Shown here one piece after another: positions 22,602 through 30,206 of a stretch of DNA of 64,000 nt. The translations under genes and the position numbers were made by a program. Under the pieces are notes generated by a model. It did no database searches, was not told the DNA's origin, and worked only from the letters and a program-made list of their open reading frames with translations. Position 1 is the first letter of the stretch; each line of letters starts with the position of its first letter. The stretch is from an uncultured Coriobacteriales bacterium (lineage in GTDB: Bacteria > Actinomycetota > Coriobacteriia > Coriobacteriales > UMGS124). The stretch lies in the NCBI GenBank assembly GCA_934636245.1, contig CAKUAI010000006.1:62001-126000 (forward strand), written 5' to 3'.

Positions 22602-25600
22602 TGCCGTACGGCGACTGGAAGTTCTCCGCGACCGTCTACGACCGCCGGGGGGCATACGCTGGCGAGTGCGAGTGCCTGTCGGCAAGCTGGACGAAGTCCG
22701 TGCAGGGAGAGGACACCCTCACGCTCGAGTCGACGGCGGCGCTCGAAAAGGGCGACCGCGTCGTGTGGCGCGACTGGCGCGGCACATGGCACGAGAACGT
22801 CGCGGACGAGTCGACGGCGGACCGGCAGACCGGCAGGCCCGTCTACACGACCGTCTGCAGGACGCCCCTGCGCGACCTCGAGTCCTTCCACGTCGAGGAC
22901 ATGAGGCCGAAGAAGAAAAGCGGCAAGGCCGCGCTCGCGCAGCTGCTCTCCGGCACGACCTGGGACGCAGGCGATACCGTCTCCGACACGGCGTCGACCT
23001 CGTGGTACAGGTGCAGCGCGCTCGAGGCACTCGAGGACTTCGCCGAAAAATGGGGCACCGAGCTGTCCTACGAGGTCGACGTCGACTCGGCGGGCGTGAC
23101 GGCGCGCCGGGTGCTCGCACCGAAGGCGCTTGGCACGGACTCAGGCCGCCGCTTCGACTACAGGCGCGACCTCGTCGGCGTGCGCAGGGCCGTCTCGACC
23201 GGCACGGTGTACACGGCACTCTACGGCTACGGCAAAGGCGAGGAGGTGGGCGACGGCTACGGCCGCAGGATCACCTTCGAGAAGGTGAACCCGGCAGGCA
23301 CCGCGTGGGTCGGCGACGATGACGCACGCGAGGCATGGGGCGTCCCAGACGGCAAGGGAGGGATGCTCCACAGCTTCGGCAGCGTCGAGTACGACGACTG
23401 CGAGGACCCAGAGGAGCTCCTGAGGCTCACCCGCGCCGCGCTTGAGACGGCGAAGGCCCCGCAGGTCTCATACACGCTCGACGCGGCTGCGGCCAGCGCG
23501 GCGGGACTCGGCGTGGACGACACGTCCGTCGGTGACATCGTCGAGTTCGTCGACGGCGCCTTCGAACCCCCGCTCAGGGGCACGGCGCGCGTCACGTCGA
23601 TGACGGTCGACCTGTCAAACGTCTCGACGGCCTCCATCGAGCTCGGTAACGCTGCGGACGGCCTCTCCAATCGCCTCGCGAGCCTCGAGCAGAGGATGAC
23701 CTCGATAAGGGCGCAGAGCGCCGCCTGGCAGGCGGCCGCGAGCGCCGCGCCCGACTACATGCGCGACGTTCTCGCGGGCGTCAACTCTTTGGCGACCGCC
23801 GGCAAGAGCTACTGGGCCATCACGCCCGACAACGGCATAGTCGTCTCCAACTGCCCGCTCGACCAGGTGACCGGCCAGCCCACGCAGGTGGTCGCGAACC
23901 CCGGCGCCATCAGGCTCAGGTCTGGCGTCGTGCAGACCACGACTGCGGTCACCGGCGGCGAATGGGACTGGACGTCCGCCACGACGGCCATACGGGGCGG
24001 CGGCATCGTGGCCAACGCGATCACGACCGGCGTCATAGCGGGCGCGGACTACTGGGCGGGCAAAGGCGGCGCGCACTGGGACCTCGAACCGGGCGGCTCG
24101 CTCGTCATGGAGGGCTACGCCACGACCGAGGACCTCGCGGCGGCCAAGTGGGTGCAGGGCACTGCGACCGCGTATGCCGTGGGAAGCAGCGGCACGGAGG
24201 CGCCCGAGACCGGATGGTCCGCATCGGTGCCCGACGTGCCTGCGGGCATGTACCTCTGGGCGAGGACGTCCACAGCTTTGAGCGACGGCACGTCCTCCGT
24301 GGCGTACAGCGTGGCGTACAGGGCCGAGGACGGCAAGGACGGGGCGCCCGGCAGGGACGGCACCGACGGCGCGGCGGGCCTGCAGGGGCCCGCAGGCAAG
24401 GACGGGGCAAGCACCTACTTCCACAGGGCCTACGCCGAGAGCGCGGACGGCTCGCAGGGCTTCTCGGTCACCTACGGGGCCGGAAAGTCGTACCTCGGCA
24501 CCTACGTCGACGGCGTGCCGGGCGACTCCAGCGACCCGGCGCGATACACGTGGAGCCTCATCAAGGGTGCTGACGGCAGGGACGGCGCGGACGGCGAGCC
24601 CGGCGTGGACGGAAGGGACGGCACGACCTACTACCTGCACAGGGCCTATGCGGAGAGCGCCGACGGCAAGGCCGGCTTCTCCACGACGGTCACTGCGGGA
24701 AAGTCCTACATGGGCACGTGCGTCGACACGACGAAGGGAGACCCGTCCGACCCGGCCGTCTACCAGTGGGCGCTCATAAAAGGCGCTGACGGCAAGGACG
24801 GCGTGGACGGCAAGGACGGCACACAGGGGGCAGACGGCAAGGACGGCGACTCCGTCGCATCGACATCCCAGCAGTACTACCTGTCGGACACCAAGGACGG
24901 GACGGCACCGACCGGGGGCAGGTGGGCGGACACGATGCCCGACTTCGTGCCCGGGAAGTACATATGGACGCGCCTCGCGGTGACGATGAGGCCCGCCGAC
25001 GGGGACGTGTACCTCGTCTTCGCCTCCACCACATACCGCGACGACCTCACGTCGGCGGCGGAGGAGGCTGCGAAGGTCCGCAACTTCTCGGAGCTGACAG
25101 ACACGGCGCTGACGCTCGGCCGCAAGCAGGCGGGGGCATTCAGCGGACTGCGCACCGTCACGGACGCCGACGGCTTCCATATCGTGTCCGAAGAAGGAGT
25201 CGAGCTCGCCAGGTACGACAATGCCGGCGAGACCTTCTTCGACTCAGACGGCAAACCAATCGGCTACGCGAGCTATAAACAGGCGTCCTACATGGACGAC
25301 GGCCAGCAGGTCACGACTAACGCGATGACTTTGGGCGGTGCCGACATGGCAAAGCTGTGGGGCACGGTGCTCGCGTCGCTGGAGCTGACCAACGGCAAGA
25401 CGGGCATGGACTACAAGACGGCGCACGTCTCGTGCGCATACCCGACTGGAACGACCGCCGAAGACCCTTGCGTGGACATGTACGCATACGCAGGCGGGAA
25501 GATGACGCAGTTCTTAGTGCGCCCCGACGGCTTGCTGTGCACTGGCATGGCGATCGTCAAAGGCTCTTACAGCGTCACGACCGGCATCGACGTGCGCAAG

Positions 25601-25867
25601 CACATGGGCGTGTGCGTCGTGACGATAAACGGGGTCAGGCCGGGCAGCACGATATACGCCGGCTCATACAGGCAGCTTTTCACGCTCAAAGAGGGGTACA
25701 GGCCATCGTCCACAGCCCGAGCAGTCGCGACGCTTGTCAACGACGACGGCGTGTCGGCGATCTTGACGGTGGGTGGCGACGGGGTCGCATACGTGCACGC
25801 GCGCGGCAGCGACCTTGAAGCCGGCGTGCTCGTGTGGGGTCAGGTGACTTTCTTCGCGGAGCAGTGA
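22601..25867 (+). CDS. Tail-tip (Tal-like) protein with collagen-like repeats
   Basis: The protein has 1088 residues. The N-terminal 350 or so residues match tail-associated/minor structural proteins (CECLSASWTKSVQGEDTLTL, VYTALYGYGKGEEVGDGYGR). A coiled coil (LASLEQRMTSIRAQSAAWQA) follows. Residues about 570-765 hold three collagen-like Gly-X-Y blocks (such as GKDGAPGRDGTDGAAGLQG) separated by two near-identical modules, each with HRAYAESADG and SYxGTxVD. The C-terminal part is beta-rich. It probably forms a trimeric tail tip that reaches the cell surface. The repeats could recombine and change fibre length. Confidence 0.85.
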   Translation: MPYGDWKFSATVYDRRGAYAGECECLSASWTKSVQGEDTLTLESTAALEKGDRVVWRDWRGTWHENVADESTADRQTGRPVYTTVCRTPLRDLESFHVEDMRPKKKSGKAALAQLLSGTTWDAGDTVSDTASTSWYRCSALEALEDFAEKWGTELSYEVDVDSAGVTARRVLAPKALGTDSGRRFDYRRDLVGVRRAVSTGTVYTALYGYGKGEEVGDGYGRRITFEKVNPAGTAWVGDDDAREAWGVPDGKGGMLHSFGSVEYDDCEDPEELLRLTRAALETAKAPQVSYTLDAAAASAAGLGVDDTSVGDIVEFVDGAFEPPLRGTARVTSMTVDLSNVSTASIELGNAADGLSNRLASLEQRMTSIRAQSAAWQAAASAAPDYMRDVLAGVNSLATAGKSYWAITPDNGIVVSNCPLDQVTGQPTQVVANPGAIRLRSGVVQTTTAVTGGEWDWTSATTAIRGGGIVANAITTGVIAGADYWAGKGGAHWDLEPGGSLVMEGYATTEDLAAAKWVQGTATAYAVGSSGTEAPETGWSASVPDVPAGMYLWARTSTALSDGTSSVAYSVAYRAEDGKDGAPGRDGTDGAAGLQGPAGKDGASTYFHRAYAESADGSQGFSVTYGAGKSYLGTYVDGVPGDSSDPARYTWSLIKGADGRDGADGEPGVDGRDGTTYYLHRAYAESADGKAGFSTTVTAGKSYMGTCVDTTKGDPSDPAVYQWALIKGADGKDGVDGKDGTQGADGKDGDSVASTSQQYYLSDTKDGTAPTGGRWADTMPDFVPGKYIWTRLAVTMRPADGDVYLVFASTTYRDDLTSAAEEAAKVRNFSELTDTALTLGRKQAGAFSGLRTVTDADGFHIVSEEGVELARYDNAGETFFDSDGKPIGYASYKQASYMDDGQQVTTNAMTLGGADMAKLWGTVLASLELTNGKTGMDYKTAHVSCAYPTGTTAEDPCVDMYAYAGGKMTQFLVRPDGLLCTGMAIVKGSYSVTTGIDVRKHMGVCVVTINGVRPGSTIYAGSYRQLFTLKEGYRPSSTARAVATLVNDDGVSAILTVGGDGVAYVHARGSDLEAGVLVWGQVTFFAEQ

Positions 25868-25925
25868 CGCCCGCCGCGCTGTGACTGGAAGAAGACAATC
25901 CACCCCGACAAGACAGGAGGTGCAC

Positions 25926-26477
25926 ATGCTCGACTCTTTCAGGCGCATCGACATCGAGGTCGACTACTGCAACGACTACCTGCCGCCGGTGCGCCTATCC
26001 GGCGACGACCGAAACGGCCGCGTGATCCGCTTCTCTGTCACCGACGCAGGCGCGCCGGTGACAGGCGACGGGCTGACGGCCCGCCTGCTCTACAACTCGG
26101 CACCCGGCGTCAGCATGGGGTCGTATGTGGACATGACCACCGTCCCCGGCCAGCAGACAGCGACGTTCGAGGTGACCGTCCCGACGGATTTCGCGCGCGA
26201 CGGAGACATGTGCGTGCAGCTGCGCATGGGCGACACCGAGGTGTGCACGCGGCATATACGCGTCGTGTGCGAGCGGCGCCTCATAGACGACACGTCCAGC
26301 GAGGCGTCGAACATGCAAAACGTGCTGCTGGAAATCCTCGCCATGAAAGACAGTGTGGTCGAGGTCAACGGGCATTTCGAACGCACGGAGGTCGACGGCT
26401 TCGAGACGGTCATCGTCAAGGACCTCGGCCTATACAAAGACAAAAACGGCGACATCTGCCAAATCGAGGAGGCATAG
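25926..26477 (+). CDS. Baseplate upper protein (BppU-like)
   Basis: The protein has 183 residues. The N-terminal beta domain (RVIRFSVTDAGAPVTGDGLT, then TFEVTVPTDFARDGDMCVQL) is like the BppU N-terminal fold, in which the chain is made of short beta strands that dock to the tail. The rest is helix and a short C-terminal segment. AGGAGG precedes the ATG. The stop is one base before the diversified target gene, so it probably carries that protein on the baseplate. Confidence 0.7.
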   Translation: MLDSFRRIDIEVDYCNDYLPPVRLSGDDRNGRVIRFSVTDAGAPVTGDGLTARLLYNSAPGVSMGSYVDMTTVPGQQTATFEVTVPTDFARDGDMCVQLRMGDTEVCTRHIRVVCERRLIDDTSSEASNMQNVLLEILAMKDSVVEVNGHFERTEVDGFETVIVKDLGLYKDKNGDICQIEEA

Positions 26478-26478
26478 C

Positions 26479-27705
26479 ATGGGAGTGCTCGCAAAGGAAG
26501 AGACGCTCAGGGAGGTCCTGACGCAGGTCAAAATCTTGAACAAGCAAAGCTTCGACCCGAAGAGCTGGAGGGGAATCTCCGAGATCGTGCGGTCTGGCAT
26601 GGCTCGCGACTACCTCTCCGTCGGAGACCAGATCGAGACAACGGTCGAAGGAGAGACATACCTGCTCGACGTCGTGCACCACTTCGACGGCAGCGACGAC
26701 GCGCACCCCCTCGTCAAGCTCGCGGACGGCTCCCTCGTCCCCGGCATGTGCCTCCAATGGCACAACGCGCTCGACTTCACGACGGCTTTCGACAGCAAAG
26801 AGGCATTCTATGCGGCGACTGACGGGCTTGCGGCGGGAAAGTACAGCTTCTCGATCGAGGTGGCATCGAAATGGGGCTCCGGCGCCTTTGCCGCGGCTGG
26901 CACAAAGACATACAGCTTCGAGCTCACCGACGCCGTCCCTGCCGGCGGTCAGCTGGTCTTCGGCGGCGACCCATACGCGTCGCAGCTGACGGCCGTGGGC
27001 GTGCAGGTGTACAAGTCTTTCGCAGACACAACCCCCGCGCAGACATGCCAGGTCTCCGAAGGCGCGGGAGGCACCGACCTCGGGACGATGAAGACGTCGG
27101 TCAACGGGAACTTCAACCAGTACCCAAGAGCGACGTACGGGTCCAACCACTGGGCCACGTCCGGCCTGCGGGAATGGGCGAACTCGTCCGCCCCGGCAGG
27201 CGGGTGGGACAAGAAGTCCACGCCGTGGGACCGCCCGCACCCGCTCGCGGCCACGAAGGGCGGCCTGCTGTCCCTGCTGCCCGCCGACATGGTCGCGGTC
27301 CTCGGCGCCGTGTCCGTGAAGACGCAGTCGCACCCAGGAGACTCCGACGGCGGCACGACCGTGGAGACCTTCGACAAGGTCTTCATCCCGAGCGCGCGAC
27401 AGCACTACTTCGCCAACTACCTCGTCGCCACCAGCGACGGGTACGAGGCGGAGGGCGTGCCATGGGACTACTGGTCCGGCCTCGCAAAGGCTTCCGGGCG
27501 CACCGCCGCGTGGGCCGGATGGAACACCTATCCGGAGCTTATCACCTACTCGAGGAGCGGTAATGCGCGCTACGTGTTCGAGCGCTCGGCGAACCGCACC
27601 GGCTCGAGCGGCTACACCGTCGGCTGTGTGTACGCGTCGGGCAACGTCGGCAACTACCACGCGTACAACGGCCTGTACGTCGCCCCGGCTTGTGTGTTGA
27701 TCTAA
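26479..27705 (+). CDS. DGR target protein, probable receptor-binding protein with C-type-lectin-like end
   Basis: The protein has 408 residues. The N-terminus (residues 1-110) looks like a tail-docking part: MGVLAKEETLREVLTQVKIL, then FDPKSWRGISEIVRSG. From about residue 190 it reads as a DGR variable protein with a C-type-lectin/formylglycine-enzyme-like fold: NHWATSGLREWANSSAPAGG, WDYWSGLAK, then the variable end NARYVFERSANRTGSSGYTV up to GLYVAPACVLI. The last 45 residues are coded by the variable repeat. Nine of 14 template Asn codons appear here as Tyr, Thr, Ser or His. This pattern suggests it binds the host surface and is retargeted by the retroelement. It starts one base after the baseplate gene. 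Confidence 0.92.
   Translation: MGVLAKEETLREVLTQVKILNKQSFDPKSWRGISEIVRSGMARDYLSVGDQIETTVEGETYLLDVVHHFDGSDDAHPLVKLADGSLVPGMCLQWHNALDFTTAFDSKEAFYAATDGLAAGKYSFSIEVASKWGSGAFAAAGTKTYSFELTDAVPAGGQLVFGGDPYASQLTAVGVQVYKSFADTTPAQTCQVSEGAGGTDLGTMKTSVNGNFNQYPRATYGSNHWATSGLREWANSSAPAGGWDKKSTPWDRPHPLAATKGGLLSLLPADMVAVLGAVSVKTQSHPGDSDGGTTVETFDKVFIPSARQHYFANYLVATSDGYEAEGVPWDYWSGLAKASGRTAAWAGWNTYPELITYSRSGNARYVFERSANRTGSSGYTVGCVYASGNVGNYHAYNGLYVAPACVLI
27560..27694 (+). repeat. DGR variable repeat (VR)
   Basis: 135 bases at the 3' end of the target gene match the template repeat at 28181-28315, offset 621. There are 12 differences, and every one is at a template adenine (A to T five times, A to C four times, A to G three times). 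No other base differs. All 12 change an amino acid. The match ends 11 bases before the end of the target gene; the last 20 or so bases carry one change only, as expected near an initiation-of-homology site. Confidence 0.97.
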
Positions 27706-27719
27706 CCATCCATCCAATC

Positions 27720-27740
27720 GGGCCCCGCCACGCGGGGCCC
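27720..27740. promoter_or_regulatory. GC hairpin downstream of VR
   Basis: GGGCCCCGC pairs perfectly with GCGGGGCCC around a three-base loop, 25 bases after the end of the variable repeat and just before the avd ribosome site (GGGAGG). In the Bordetella DGR a hairpin or cruciform just after VR boosts retrohoming. There is no T-run, so a plain terminator is less likely. Confidence 0.7.
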
Positions 27741-27752
27741 ACGGGAGGTCAA

Positions 27753-28169
27753 ATGAGCGTCCCCGTGGGCATGAGAAGCGAGTCGAAGCTTGAGGTCTTC
27801 GAGCTAGCGACCGAACTCGAGTGCCACACCCTGAGAATCACATCGAACCAAAACGTCTTCCGGCCGGAATACAAGGCGCTTACCGACAAGATCGTAGACG
27901 CCGCGCTTGAGATCGGCCTGTCCATATGGACGGCAAACGACATAAGGGTGACCAACGCCATGACATTGGAGGACAGGCAGTACCTCCAGAACAAGGCCGT
28001 CGTGCAATGCGACAGGCTTCTCTACCTGATAACCGTCGCCGCCCGCGCAAACCACCTTCGCGCGAAAAAGGTCGCGCACTGGTCAGAGATGACGAGGCGC
28101 GTCAAGACACTGATCAGGAAATGGAAAGATTCGGACGCAAAGAGGCTATCTCGCGGCGTCAAGTCTTGA
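27753..28169 (+). CDS. avd: DGR accessory variability determinant (Avd)
   Basis: The protein has 138 residues and is all helix, with the four-helix bundle pattern of Avd / 23S rRNA-intervening-sequence proteins: ELATELECHTLRITSNQNVF, then DRQYLQNKAVVQCDRLLYLI. It is very basic at the end (MTRRVKTLIRKWKDSDAKRL). Avd forms a pentamer that binds RNA and the reverse transcriptase and is needed for mutagenic cDNA synthesis. GGGAGG lies before the ATG at 27753. It sits between target and template, as in the classical Bordetella phage layout. Confidence 0.9.
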   Translation: MSVPVGMRSESKLEVFELATELECHTLRITSNQNVFRPEYKALTDKIVDAALEIGLSIWTANDIRVTNAMTLEDRQYLQNKAVVQCDRLLYLITVAARANHLRAKKVAHWSEMTRRVKTLIRKWKDSDAKRLSRGVKS

Positions 28170-28180
28170 GGGTGCCGGCT

Positions 28181-28315
28181 GTAATGCGCGCAACGTGTTC
28201 GAGCGCTCGGCGAACCGCAACGGCTCGAACGGCAACAACGTCGGCTGTGTGAACACGTCGGGCAACGTCGACAACAACAACGCGAACAACGGCCTGTACG
28301 TCGCCCCGGATTGTG
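28181..28315 (+). ncRNA. DGR template repeat (TR), template RNA
   Basis: 135 non-coding bases between avd and the reverse transcriptase match the variable repeat except at 12 adenines. It contains 33 adenines in total. Read in the target frame it has 14 Asn codons, nearly all AAC; mutating the two adenines of AAC can give many amino acids but no stop codon. The RNA probably extends past 28315 into a spacer that serves cDNA priming. Confidence 0.96.
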
Positions 28316-28344
28316 CCTGCAGCGAGCAGAAAGGTAATCACACA

Positions 28345-29508
28345 GTGATCACGCCTCGTGGAGGAGACACAAGGAGCCGGCATCCGAGCGGTGCATACCG
28401 CAAACTGAATCCCGGCGACGGCAGCGGCCCCACGGCCGACATGCCTGCAAGCGCCGGCGAAACCGGCCCACGGGGCGTCATCGGCTTTGACGCCCTGTGG
28501 GCCTCGATGGAAAAATGCAAGCGCGGCGTCATATGGAAAGACTCGGTCGCCCACTTCGTGCTCAACGGTTCAGAAGAGGTCGCAAAGCTGTCGGAAGAGC
28601 TCTCGACCGGCACGTATAAGCCAAGGGCCGCGAAAAGGTTCGCCATAACGTCTCCGAAACCGCGGACGATAGTCTGCATATCTTTCCGCGACCGAGTCTT
28701 CCAAAGGTCGCTGGTCGACAACGTCGTGTACCCGGCGATGTCGAAAAGCTGGATCTACGACAACGCGGCATGCCAGAAGGGGAAGGGGACGGACTTCGCC
28801 CGCACCCGGCTCAAGGAGCACTTGAGGCGCGCGTACACGGAGAGCGGCGACGTCCTGTACGCCCTGCTGGTCGACGTCGCGGGATATTACCCGAACATGC
28901 GGCACGACGTCGCCAAGGAATGCTTCCGCCGGCGTCTCCCGGCCTGGTCGTACACCATGGTCGAGCGCATCCTCGACGAGCAGTACCCTGGCGACGTCGG
29001 CATCGACCCGGGATCGCAGCTGATACAGATTGCCGGGATATCGGTGCTCGACGGCATAGACCACATGGTCAAGGAGAGGCTCGGCGCGAGACATTACGTC
29101 AGGTACATGGACGACATGGTGGTCATCTCGCACGACAAGCAATGGCTGCTGACCGTCCTTGCAGGCATAGAGTCCGGACTCGCCGACCTCGGCTTCGAGA
29201 CGAACAAGAAAAAGACGAGGATCGTGTCCGCAAGAGACGGGATCCCATACCTCGGCTTTACCTTCCGCCTGTCGCAGAGCGGCCGCGTGACGATGCGGGT
29301 GAAAAAATCAAACTTGCGGGCGGCGAAGAGAAGGATGAGGCGCTTCGCAGGGCTTGTGAAACGTGGCTTAAGGTCGAGACAGGAAGCCGACGCCGGGTAC
29401 GCCTGCTACAGGGCGCATGTGGCAAAAGGCGATTCCTGCGGCCTCGTCAGGTCGCTTGACAAGTGGTACGAAGGATTGTGGGACGAGGCAGAAGGGAGGG
29501 TGCAGTGA
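28345..29508 (+). CDS. DGR reverse transcriptase
   Basis: The protein has about 387 residues from a GTG with AAAGG upstream. ATG codons at 28441 and 28507 are alternatives, since the first 30 residues look little conserved and may be RNA spacer instead. The core is a clear DGR-type reverse transcriptase: KRGVIWKDSVAHFVLN, KPRTIVCISFRDRVFQRSLV, LLVDVAGYYPNM with the first catalytic Asp, the DGR-like motif GIDPGSQLIQIAGISVLDG, and RHYVRYMDDMVVISHDKQWL with the catalytic YMDD. The thumb KKTRIVSARDGIPYLGFTFR follows. It copies the template RNA with adenine-specific errors. Confidence 0.95.
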   Translation: MITPRGGDTRSRHPSGAYRKLNPGDGSGPTADMPASAGETGPRGVIGFDALWASMEKCKRGVIWKDSVAHFVLNGSEEVAKLSEELSTGTYKPRAAKRFAITSPKPRTIVCISFRDRVFQRSLVDNVVYPAMSKSWIYDNAACQKGKGTDFARTRLKEHLRRAYTESGDVLYALLVDVAGYYPNMRHDVAKECFRRRLPAWSYTMVERILDEQYPGDVGIDPGSQLIQIAGISVLDGIDHMVKERLGARHYVRYMDDMVVISHDKQWLLTVLAGIESGLADLGFETNKKKTRIVSARDGIPYLGFTFRLSQSGRVTMRVKKSNLRAAKRRMRRFAGLVKRGLRSRQEADAGYACYRAHVAKGDSCGLVRSLDKWYEGLWDEAEGRVQ

Positions 29509-29672
29509 GAGTCATCGCAATTGCGGACCCCTACGGCCGCAGGACCATCGAACGGCTTGAGTCGGAAGCAAAGAGACAGGCGGGGCTGCTCGACTACGTC
29601 GCCATGATGGTCGACGTCGAGCTGCCGGACAACAGCGAGACGGAATCGGAGGAGCATCCCAACGATGAGTAA
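29505..29672 (+). CDS. Small phage protein after reverse transcriptase (55 aa)
   Basis: A GTG start overlaps the reverse-transcriptase stop (GTGA) and has GGGAGGG five bases upstream. The product begins VRVIAIADPYGRRTIERLES and ends with a very acidic tail (ELPDNSETESEEHPNDE). Its stop overlaps the next ATG. The position and overlaps support coding; no family is recognised. It may be part of the lysis or tail module rather than the DGR. Confidence 0.6.
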   Translation: MRVIAIADPYGRRTIERLESEAKRQAGLLDYVAMMVDVELPDNSETESEEHPNDE

Positions 29673-29820
29673 GTTCGCGGAAAAGGTGTGTGGGTACCAT
29701 GACGCCGGGATATGGACCGACGCCATGGTACGCAACGCGGTCGCAAAAGGCCGCATCAGTCAAGACGAATGCGACGAGATCCTCCACGGCAAAGAACACG
29801 ACGACAAGGACGCGAGATGA
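29665..29820 (+). CDS. XkdX-family phage protein
   Basis: The protein has 51 residues. YHDAGIWTDAMVRNAVAKGR, then ISQDECDEILHGKEHDDKD, fits the XkdX family, small proteins found just before holins in tail-lysis regions. It overlaps the preceding gene by eight bases and the holin by four (ATGA), so it is part of the coupled lysis operon. Confidence 0.75.
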   Translation: MSKFAEKVCGYHDAGIWTDAMVRNAVAKGRISQDECDEILHGKEHDDKDAR

Positions 29821-30188
29821 CCGGTGCCTTCCCTTTCACTGAAGTAATGGCATGGGCTGCAGCTATGGGCCTGGCCTTCATCGTGTGCGACTGGGTCACC
29901 GGCACCGGCGCCGCCGCCAAGCTCCACGAGCTGTCCAGCTCGGTCATGCGCGAGGGCCTGTGGCACAAGGCGGGCGAGGTCGCCGTCATGGCGCTCGCCT
30001 ACCTGCTCGAGGTGGGCAGCGCACATCTCGACCTGGGCTTCACCGCGCCGCTTTTCGTCCCTGCGTGCGTGTACGTGATCCTCAACGAGACGGCCAGCAT
30101 CCTGGAGAACATCTCCGTGCTCAACCCAGAGCTCGCCGGCACGCGTCTCATGCAACTCTTTAAGTCGTCCAAAGACAGCGAGCAATAG
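29817..30188 (+). CDS. Phage holin (phi LC3/Cph1-type)
   Basis: The protein has 123 residues. Hydrophobic helices lie near residues 7-25, 55-70 and 80-100. Family features are VCDWVTGTGAAAKLHELSSS, VMREGLWHKAGEVAVMALAY and VYVILNETASILENISVLNP. The conserved NEtxSILEN motif marks the phage_holin_4_1 family. It makes pores in the host membrane so the endolysin can reach the wall. ATGA overlap with XkdX. Confidence 0.88.
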   Translation: MTGAFPFTEVMAWAAAMGLAFIVCDWVTGTGAAAKLHELSSSVMREGLWHKAGEVAVMALAYLLEVGSAHLDLGFTAPLFVPACVYVILNETASILENISVLNPELAGTRLMQLFKSSKDSEQ

Positions 30189-30206
30189 AAGGGTGTGATC
30201 TTACGC

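Noticed and set aside
27720..27740. Hairpin after the target gene as a simple terminator
   Set aside because: No T-run follows and avd starts 12 bases later, so transcription must pass; the DGR hairpin role fits better.
28195..28344. Reverse transcriptase starting at the ATG inside the template repeat
   Set aside because: The start lies within TR, has no ribosome site, and its first 40 residues only mirror the variable region; TR is a template, not RT coding sequence.
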